Shown here: one piece after another, positions 18,260 through 25,167 of the stretch
Layout: each line of letters opens with the position of its first letter
Numbering within the stretch: position 1 is the stretch's first letter
Assembly (NCBI RefSeq): GCF_963678635.1
Contig: NW_026970815.1
Coordinates: 1 to 25,167 of the forward strand
From: Symsagittifera roscoffensis
Lineage: Eukaryota; Xenacoelomorpha; Acoela; Convolutidae
DNA length: 25,167 bases
Direction of reading: 5' to 3'
Notes under the pieces: generated by a model
Told to the model about the DNA's origin: nothing
Databases searched by the model: none
What the model saw: the letters and a program-made list of their open reading frames with translations, nothing else
Program-made: the position numbers and the translations under genes

Positions 18260-19413
18260 CTGCTACGTATTCCGATACCGCTAACTCAGAGAACCTTGCA
18301 GAAAAAGACTTAGTAGATGTTGGAGAAAATAAAACTTTTTTGATCAAATTTTTGATTATTTACCCAACTTTGTCAATAGGTTATGAGGATTGAGTTTTTG
18401 AGATTTTTGAGTTAAAGCGAAAAAAAATTTTGCGTTAGGAGCGTGCTAGCAAAACGTGCTCGGTTGCTAGAGTGATTTTTAAGTAACCCTCCGAAGAGCT
18501 TCGTGGATAGAACTATAGAACTAGACTTAAATATAGGAAAAGGAAGAAATCGGAGGGTCAAAATTTGAAAGTTTTTTGCCAAGTTCTTGTTTCCAAACCA
18601 TTTTTGATCCGGTTTTTTGCGTCATTCCAGTGCCGTAGAGGGCAAATACGCTCGTTTCAAGTATTTTCAGGCACTTTCAGTAAAAAGTGAGAAAAATGTC
18701 TCTGAGAACCTGTATAGGTGGTGAAAAAGGCCAGTTTGACGAGCCTGTTTTTGGTGATTTCTCAAAGACTAGCCTATCGATCGGAATTAATTTGGTGCCA
18801 AAATTGGACGTTTTTGATCACTTTCCTAGACCGCAACCGTTTTAGGTACCCTCCAGGGCAGCTTGAACATCTAAAATATTCATTCAAGGTCGGAATAAAA
18901 GGTTTACTAACAACGAGGTATACGTTATAGGAAAAAAGGAGCCCGGTTGACCCGAAAACTCGTGATCAACTTTGAAATTTAGATCAAGTTCATCAGAAGT
19001 AGCCGAACAAATTTTTTTGATTGTTATTTTAATTGTGTGGTTGCCTTGAGCTACTTAATAGGAAAGCTCGGGTGATCCAGGAACATATAGAAGAAGAACT
19101 CGGTGAGTGTACTAGGCAAGACACACTCACTTGAGAGGAAAGGTTGTTCCCTGCTCTCGTGCAATAGGAGCGGTCTGGGTGTGGTAGAGCTTTTTCATAG
19201 TTTTTAGAAATTTGCGATCAGAGGTTGCCTTGAGCTACTTAGTAGGACATCTCGGGCAATCGCAGCAAACCTAAAAGAAGACATCGGTGATTGTATTATG
19301 CAGGACACCTTAACTTGAGAAGATAGTGTACTGGACGTTCGTTTGGAGTGTTCCATTTGAGGGAAGTCTTTCAATTCAAGACTAAGTTCTACTTATCTAA
19401 TCCTGAATCATCA
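18260..19413 (+). repeat. Post-protease spacer and LTR-like block, right arm
   Basis: This is the inverse complement of 10477-11589. It includes the internal duplication (about 19030-19320) and the hairpin GTGAGTGT...ACACTCAC near 19100-19130. A 70-aa plus ORF (18718-18930) is the counterpart of 11172-10960. Confidence 0.8.
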
Positions 19414-20139
19414 ACCATACATGTAAGTGTTGATAGCCTTATATAACCCGTTTCCATCTGAACTATTATGCTAAAATATATCGTCTTTCAATAATTTGTT
19501 TGAAAGTTTTGGAAGAATCCTAAATTTTATTAAAAATTTTGGTCATTTTCTCAACATGATGCCGTTTAAAAAACAATTTGAACTCAAACTTAAACTCTGT
19601 ACGTAGGTTATTGTTTTAGTTAGATCAGAATCAACTTAAAAAACTAACCAAAACTATGAAATTTTTGCAATTTTTTCCAAAAACTTAAAAATGTTGAATT
19701 TTGTTTTCTCAAAATTTTGACTTTTTTCGAACTTTCAGTGATATTCATTTTTTTTGATAAAAAATCCAAGTTTTTGCCTAAAAACTCTTAACCTTGACTT
19801 AACATTAAACAAAAACTAATTACAAGACCTTCGTTCCACAATCTACACGTAATTAACTATTAATTGTTTCCAATTAAATAACGCGCGCCGAGAGTTTTGC
19901 GAATAAACTAAACGTTTCCACACAAAACTCAAAAACATTCGTTTTTCTTACCATTATCTTACCATCACACAAAACATAAAATCTTTCCATCGGTTTTCAC
20001 TATCCTAAAACAAAACTCAAACCATAAAACCTTTCTATCGGTATTCACTATCTTAATACAATGTAGACTCTAAACCCAATCTTAATACATAGCTTAGCGG
20101 ACCGGAAAAAGCTAACGTATAATAATACATGGGGTCCGC
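19414..20139. other. AT-rich region upstream of the BEL/Pao element, possible LTR or leader
   Basis: No coding signal. TATATAA lies near 19440. Long A/T runs follow, then a 48-base tandem duplication at 19975-20070 and a hairpin at 20126-20145 just before the gag-like frame. This is where the 5' LTR and leader of the BEL/Pao element should be, but I found no matching copy at its 3' side (24470-24860), so the LTR ends cannot be placed. Confidence 0.4.
19975..20070. repeat. Two-copy 48-base tandem duplication
   Basis: Unit 1 (19975-20022) starts CATAAAATCTTTCCATCGGT and unit 2 (20023-20070) starts CATAAAACCTTTCTATCGGT. Both continue with TTCACTATC. The copies diverge at their ends. Confidence 0.75.
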
Positions 20140-21160
20140 CATGTACCCCCCCACCTAACCTCAAACAACTACTACTGTTTTTGAAATGCCTATTGAATTG
20201 GAAAGAATTGGAAGAATTGGCAGATGATATCGGGTCGTGCCCTCTAGCAGGCGTGGAAAACCATCTTAATGATGCCCTAAGAAGCCTCATGTTTGCTACT
20301 GAAATGAAAACGACAATAAGAAAAACGCTATAACGGGATACATATAGATGACTCCTCTTGTCCCTCTACTCTGGAACTATCTTCACATGTGGTTCCAGCC
20401 AGTAGTAGTAAACAGGTGCAAACTTTCACTACAGCTGATAATAACAGGTACAACGTTAGTTTTACCCTTAGTTTTGTTACTACCACGACAACGGTACCAT
20501 CTAACCCGTTTGCATTTCGCCAGCCAACTCGCAACGACTACACTACTGAATAAATATACACAAAGACAGAGAACTCGAGATCGATGCAACATTTTCAACG
20601 GCCATCACATGGACGACAATGTGACGTATTCTACGTTCGACCTGGTTCCCATGAGAAATATGCAGTTCTCTGGAAATATGCATTGAATCCAACAAAGCAA
20701 CAACCGCAGACTGGTGCTAATTGTCTCATTATGCACTCTACGGATCGACCGTGTTCAGGAAATATGACTCCAGTAAATCTTGATCTCCGTTGTTTTGATC
20801 AGAACACGAGCAACAGCGCTTTTCATTATAGTCTCGAAGGTTTCAAGCTGCCTGATATTAAGCTCCCAAAGTTCCATGGTAATCCATTGGAAGGGAATAC
20901 TTGGTTTGAGCTGTTCCAAATTGCGATAGTACACAATCCCAAGAGAACTGAAGTGGAAAAAAATTGCCTCCAGTCCATTTGTGTCGATAAAGCAAAAACG
21001 TTGTGTAGAGCTACGACACGAATTCTATACAGTATATTCAAGCAATAGAGGAGCTTATTCGCAGATGTGACAAACGTAATTTCTTTGATGCGTCTAAATT
21101 CTTTGTTGCGGAGCTGGAAAATTTTGAGGTCCGCCGCTAACTTTGTTAGAATCGCCGCTT
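20140..21160 (+). pseudogene. BEL/Pao Gag region
   Basis: The plus strand reads LNWKELEELADDIGSCPL and GVENHLNDALRSLMFATEM (about 20190-20310) in one phase. A Ser/Thr-rich stretch in another phase (20347-20547, stop TAA) contains SSHVVPASSSKQVQTFTTAD. The same phase then carries, at 20840-21030, LPDIKLPKFHGNPLEGNTWF and ELFQIAIVHNP...KNCLQ. This last block is the conserved Gag motif of BEL/Pao elements (the DUF1759-type region, usually L-P-x-F-x-G-x-x-x-x-W-x-x-F). A shift near 21030 leads to AIEELIRRCDKRNFFDASKF. It is broken by several stops and frameshifts. Confidence 0.8.
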
Positions 21161-21839
21161 TTCTACGTAAGCTGATGCACAGTTTCGAACTAAAAAACTA
21201 AACTAACGACATGAACTCGAGTAAGCTTACTCGACTTGCTCGCTCTAAAGTTCTCCTAGCAGTCTTGTTCAATTGGGATGGACTATGCCACACTCAGACT
21301 TGCTAAACAACTACTCTAGAGCTCGCGAGAACTTAACCAGTTACCCGATGCACCGCGCGCTTTTACGTGAATAAACGATTGGAAAAAAAGCTGCAACAAA
21401 AATATTTCATGAACCTTCTTAACGGCCAGCATACGGAAAAAAAGATGAATGAACCGAGTAAATCAAAATAGTTAAGTCCGCTGGACAATAAAAACCACAC
21501 TGCCCAGCTTTTGTAAAGCTAACTACGCAACAAAAAGCTCAATTATTGAAGGATAAAAAATTGTTCTCCAACTACCTGGGTTACCATAGGTCAACTGACT
21601 CTACTTCTGCAAGATATTTTATCATAGAAAAATGCGGGGAAAACACTACTCTACTTCACACAGAAACCAGGATAAAAGAACGCATCGGCATACTCAGAAA
21701 TCCAACAATATCAGTTTGTAAAACCAAATGAAAGCAAAATCCTGTTTGAAAGACCAAGATGACGGAACCCACTACGGAATCAAGTTGCTTCGGAAAAAAC
21801 AAAACAACGATGCCAAAAAACTACGTTGTTGCTAAAGGC
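21161..21839 (+). pseudogene. BEL/Pao Gag C-terminus with degenerate zinc knuckle
   Basis: Most of 21161-21480 is badly decayed, with HSDLLNNYSRARENLTSYPM as the clearest protein-like piece. ORF 21546-21731 resembles the Cys/His knuckle region of BEL/Pao Gag: DKKLFSNYLGYHRSTDSTS, then EKCGENTTLLHTET. The spacing suits a CCHC knuckle, but the expected cysteines read Phe, Ser or Tyr in several places and only the last Cys and some His remain. The region where a protease would follow is too decayed to identify. Confidence 0.55.
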
Positions 21840-22770
21840 CAGCTTGAATCACTACGACGACGACTATAAAAGGACAAACCAACATTGCAATTCTAAGAAT
21901 AGTCTTTATCAACTGACCTTGATCAAGGTTACGTCATACCCATTACTTTACTACATCCGCCACCGCTACGAACATGATACCTACCGCACCATCCGGTTAA
22001 ACATCCCCAGAAGCCTGTTAAGCTCGACGTGTGACAAATGCTTCATCGAAATTTAGGGGCACCTCTCTTAATTCCTTTTTAGAGACGGGATCGGATCTAC
22101 AGAATAACAATTTTGGTTTGTTAATTAGGCTCAGATAAAAACCGATAGCAGTTTCTGGTGATATGGAAGGCATATTTATGCAGATATGCATAGAAGAAGA
22201 CGGTCAAAATATACTACGATTCTTGTGGCCGACTAACCAAGGAATTAAGCAGCATCAGTATACGCGTATAGTCTTCGGAGCTAAATGCTCTCCCGCTTGG
22301 CTAACTTTACACTAGATCAAACAGCCGTCGACTTCTGTAACAGAGAACCCAATTTACAGCAACTAATTCATAGCAGCTTTTACATGGATGACTTCGTTCA
22401 CTCCTATGACAATCTACTTGAAGCCATATAATCAACTAATGCATCAGTGTTGGCATTCTAAAAAGGAGGTTTCAAATAACCAAGTTGATATCGAATACTA
22501 AGGAAATGCTTGATTTCCTCAACTAACCTAACACTTGAAAACAAGAGTCCTACACATCGGTTTTGAGAACAATTCAATGGCCAAAGAAAAGTCTCTACGT
22601 GAAGTTCTGTCTTTTGTAGCCATTATCTTTAATCCACTGGAATTGATAGCACCATATGTAATTACTGTGAAAACATTGCTTAATTTGGGATCAAGGAGTT
22701 CCTCAAGAATTTATTCAAATTCTCGAAAAATGGACCCGACAGTGTGTACAAGATAAAATTGTGAAGTTAC
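21840..22770 (+). pseudogene. BEL/Pao reverse transcriptase
   Basis: RT copies element RNA into cDNA. Recognisable pieces are: the N-terminal part near 21900-22060 (LTLIKVTSYPLLYYI and RTIRLNIPRSL), GDMEGIFMQICIEEDGQNIL and RFLWPTNQ (22155-22235), RIVFGAKCSPAWL (22268-22310), and SSFYMDDFVHSYDNLLEA (22372-22425) with the catalytic YMDD at 22381-22392. The downstream connection domain reads KSLREVLSFVAIIFNPLELI and APYVITVKTLL (22585-22690), very typical of BEL/Pao. At least four stops or frame changes interrupt the domain, so no active enzyme can be made although the YMDD box is intact. Confidence 0.85.
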
Positions 22771-23270
22771 CGCATTTTATAGGTCAAATCGAAAAACACA
22801 ACGATATGCAACTACATAAAATTACCGTTGCTTCTCAGTGAGCCACGGCAGATTGCATATACATCCGTATTTCGAACCAAAACCTTAAACAATCATAATT
22901 TTCGATAGAAAGAAACAAGGTCGCACCACTTAATTAAGCATACCTAAGATGGAATTGCATGCTGCAGTAATTGGAGCACGTTTTTGCAAACTTACAACCA
23001 AATAACCTCGACTACTTTTCAATGCCGCTCATATCTGGACGAATGACACGAAGGTCTTTGCATATAAAAACATTCGAGAAAAGCAGGACTCTTACTGTGC
23101 GAACTAATTAAATGAAGTTCTGTCAATTTCTGAAGCCCAACAGTGGCATCATATACCCGGTAAACCGAACCCGGCCGATCACGCAACAACAGTTATCCCG
23201 TTTCAGTACGTGGAAAAACTCTGGTTGCATTTACCAGAATTTCTACTCTTACTAGAATCTGATTGACCCC
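22771..23270 (+). pseudogene. BEL/Pao RNase H
   Basis: The plus strand gives RNKVAPL, then KMELHAAVIGARFCKL from 22946 with the RNase H glutamate in ELHA, IWTNDTKVFAY near 23033 where the family usually has an Asp-Ser after Trp-Thr, YKNIREKQDSYC, NEVLSISEAQQWHHIPGKPN and PADHAT (to about 23190). The last motif (HxPGxxNPADxxTR) is characteristic of BEL/Pao. Stops after KVAPLN and after DSYCAN, and small indels, break the frame. Confidence 0.75.
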
Positions 23271-23955
23271 AACCAAAACTACAACACAACTGTTATCACA
23301 ACTACAGAAAAAATTGAAAGTGCAATGCTACATACAAACGCTATGGTGAAACGGAAAATTATTTCTTTTAGCGCAAAAGTGAACCAATCAGCGATGTGTC
23401 GAGATGTTCCGATTGACTTCGTCTACTCCGCGCAACTGCTCGTGTTGTAAAGTTCAAGGACATTCTTCGGCGAACACGAAATCGCGATTTAAGAATAGAC
23501 AATCGGGAGATGACTGAAAATCTTCTCTACGAGCAATCACAACGTGCTATTTTTCTCGATACTTTTAATCGTTTAATAACTAACAAAAAAAATGGACAAC
23601 AAGAATGCTCCACTGCCATACTCACCAACTAAAAATGGTAACCCGATTCGCCCGCGAGAAGAATTGAGACATTCGCCAATGCCAGATGCAACTGAGTACC
23701 TTATTGTTTTGTATGTAAGGGAATCTTCAGTTCAACTTATCATCAAAAACTCATATCAAAAATGCATGCACCTCGGCACTTAAATTGTACGCACTATCTG
23801 AAACAAAACTTAAAGATTTTGTGATTTTGTGTCACAAAAAACCTTGAGACACATTCGCCCCCATCTGTTTGTTGTGCCGCAACTTCCAAAGGAAACATTT
23901 GAACCCTTTCATGGCTGATCTACCTTCACAGCGCTTCGATGACTCAAAAAATTAA
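23271..23955 (+). pseudogene. BEL/Pao integrase N-terminal part (zinc-binding region)
   Basis: A decayed linker (23271-23450) is followed by FKDILRRTRNRDLRIDNREM, ENLLYEQSQRAIFLDTFNRL (23455-23580) and PLPYSPTKNGNPIRPREELR (about 23610-23670). The distal part reads LKDFVILCHKKP, a stop, then ICLLCRNFQRKHLNPFMADL and PSQRFDD (23860-23945). The CxxC pair (TGT at 23866, TGC at 23875) and the MADLP box just before the core are standard for this family. The histidine half of the finger is damaged. Confidence 0.75.
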
Positions 23956-24290
23956 TCTATATCCAAATAAAAACGTTGGTCTTGACAGCATTGGTCCATT
24001 CTACAATATAAAGAAATATTCCACCGAAAAGTAAGTTTCAACTTGCCTTGTTTTTATTAACGCGTGCAATTCACCTGGAAATTAACGACAATCTGACAAC
24101 TGAAAACTACTTGACAGCAAATTGCAGATTCATGGCACGAAGTGGTTCTCTTTTAAAAAATCGTTCTTATAACGCAGCCTACTTTGTCCCCACAAGTAAA
24201 CAAATCATGGAGGAACCCTTAATTATCAACAAAGACGAAATAGCAACCAAGCTCCAGCTGCAGTCAAATGACTGGTGTCCTAACCCATAG
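23956..24290 (+). pseudogene. BEL/Pao integrase catalytic core, inactivated
   Basis: NVGLDSIGPFYNIKKYSTEK (23970-24032) holds the first catalytic Asp. After a frame change, LLTRAIHLEINDNLTTENYL and TANCRFMARSG follow (24051-24150). Next comes SYNAAYFVPTSKQI, where the family normally has Ser-Asp-Asn-Ala, so the second catalytic Asp is replaced by Tyr (about 24165). The frame ends in NDWCPNP at 24290. The Glu-containing part of the core is not recognisable; the sequence jumps to the C-terminal domain. Confidence 0.8.
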
Positions 24291-24470
24291 AAAAACATGA
24301 AGTAATGTGGACCATCGAAGGCTTCACTCCACGAGGCATACGGCCCTTGGGTAAGGTTGTTGAAGCGTTTACCGGCCCTGATGGCATTGCGCGTTCATTC
24401 CTAATTAAAACAGCGGCGGGAACATTACTAGGCCCGCGGTGAAACTAACTTTACTAGAACCAAAATAAGT
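24291..24470 (+). pseudogene. BEL/Pao integrase C-terminal domain fragment
   Basis: The plus strand reads MWTIEGFTPRGIRPLGKVVE and AFTGPDGIARSFLIKTAAGT followed by LLGPR (about 24305-24440). The PGxDGxxR...TxxGxLxRP pattern is the conserved C-terminal domain of BEL/Pao polyproteins (DUF5641-like). The stretch between it and the core is deleted. This marks the 3' end of the coding part of the element. Confidence 0.7.
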
Positions 24471-24859
24471 TTTTTAGATCTCACGAGCAATTTTAATATC
24501 AAGCCTAACACCTCTGGACTTTTTAACTAATGCCCTCCCCGATTATTTTCATGATTTGAATGATGTTTCGCTGGAATTATTGAAAAAGCGGTGAGTTCCA
24601 TTCATAAATCATAAACTATTGGAGTGTCCCAACTAGTACAACTAGAAGGAAGGTCCACACCAGCGGATACGTGCCAACTGGCAGATCCATAACAACAAGC
24701 CAAGGGTCCAATAGCGGAACATCCTACGTTTCCGAAAGGTCCCCATCTGAGGAAAAAAACCAAGCAAAGCCAGATAATAAGTTAGAACTTTTCGTTTAAA
24801 TTCGCAATTCCTATTCGAGTTGTTCAAAATTTTGTTTATTTAGACGTATGTTTGCTTAA
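24471..24859. other. Non-coding stretch after the BEL/Pao element
   Basis: No gene was seen. A purine-rich AGAAGGAAGG near 24643 could be a decayed polypurine tract, but there is no LTR-like repeat beside it. A minus ORF at 24642-24827 has no family features. Confidence 0.4.
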
Positions 24860-24879
24860 ATGTACGTATGCATGTGTGT

Positions 24880-25160
24880 GTTTGAATGGATGTATGTATT
24901 TATCTATGTATGTATGTATGTATGTATGTATGTATGTATGTATGTATGTATGTATGTATGTATGTATGTATGTATGTATGTATGTATGTATGTATGTATG
25001 TATGTATGTATGTATGTATGTATGTATGTATGTATGTATGTATGTATGTATGAATGTGCGTATGTATGTATGTATGTATGTATGTATGTATGTATGTATG
25101 TATGTATGTATGTATGTATGTATGTATGTATGTATGTATGTATGTATGATTGTATATAAG
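24880..25160. repeat. (TATG)n microsatellite
   Basis: A pure TATG tract runs 24905-25052 (37 units), is interrupted by GAATGTGCG-like bases (25053-25060), and resumes over 25061-25148 (22 units), with imperfect flanks on both sides. It is open in one frame as a Met-Tyr-Val-Cys repeat, but that is a consequence of the repeat and not a gene. Confidence 0.97.
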
Positions 25161-25167
25161 TATGGTT

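Larger units (their letters stand above)
16373..19413 (+). repeat. Right arm of the large inverted repeat
   Basis: This is the inverse complement of 10477-13442. It contains gag (16373-17559), protease (17560-18259), post-protease spacer (18260-18715), tail and LTR-like block (18716-19413). It ends at TCCTGAATCATCA (19401-19413), in the position of the leader hairpin stem, after which the sequence is unrelated. Confidence 0.9.

Noticed and set aside
24860-25159. 99-aa ORF made of a Met-Tyr-Val-Cys repeat
   Set aside because: It is the direct reading of the TATG microsatellite and has no non-repeat protein features.
1-25167. Host protein-coding genes, tRNA or rRNA
   Set aside because: I saw no conserved exon-like reading frame outside the retroelement sequences and no cloverleaf or rRNA-like conserved stretch. 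Short exons of unknown genes could still be missed by eye.

Overview
The window looks like repeat-rich nuclear DNA from an invertebrate animal, most plausibly a nematode. I see no intact host gene, no rRNA or tRNA, no operon and no CRISPR. Almost all of the sequence is decayed LTR-retrotransposon (or related) DNA, with stops and frameshifts in nearly every recognisable reading frame. The nematode suggestion rests on the style of the Ty3/gypsy-like and BEL/Pao-like proteins and the AT-rich spacers; I ran no database search. Layout: (1) Bases 1-3990, minus strand, hold a decayed retroelement ORF that runs off the left edge. It has an N-terminal coiled-coil region, an SGNH/GDSL-hydrolase domain with all catalytic motifs still readable, a Ser/Pro/Arg-rich linker broken by a C20 tract, and a capsid-like region. 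(2) Bases 4492-5785, minus, hold the 3' part of a Ty3/gypsy pol: an acidic SGE-repeat linker followed by an integrase. It is joined directly to a gag start (5786-6106), so protease, RT and RNase H are missing. (3) Bases 5786-16140 form a head-to-tail array, minus strand, of one Ty3/gypsy-like family. LTR-like/leader blocks alternate with differently deleted internal regions. I call the copies A (5786-7912), B (7913-9395), C (9396-11180) and D (13443-16140). Gag-protease (11590-13775) lies between the leader of D and the tail of C. (4) Bases 16373-19413 are the same family in plus orientation and form a roughly 3 kb inverted repeat with 10477-13442. (5) Bases about 20140-24470, plus, are a decayed BEL/Pao element in which Gag, zinc knuckle, RT, RNase H and integrase modules appear in order. 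(6) The window ends in a long TATG microsatellite. How the parts relate: the coding parts would once have supplied Gag particles, a protease, RT/RNase H and integrase for reverse transcription and insertion, but no copy here can do this. The two inverted-repeat arms share the same protease frameshifts, and array copies B and C share the same internal deletion junction. This points to spread of already defective copies by segmental duplication or by help from other elements. The most interesting signals are the SGNH domain inside a retroelement ORF, the large inverted repeat whose edge falls in a conserved hairpin, and a deletion junction that looks like a templated insertion.
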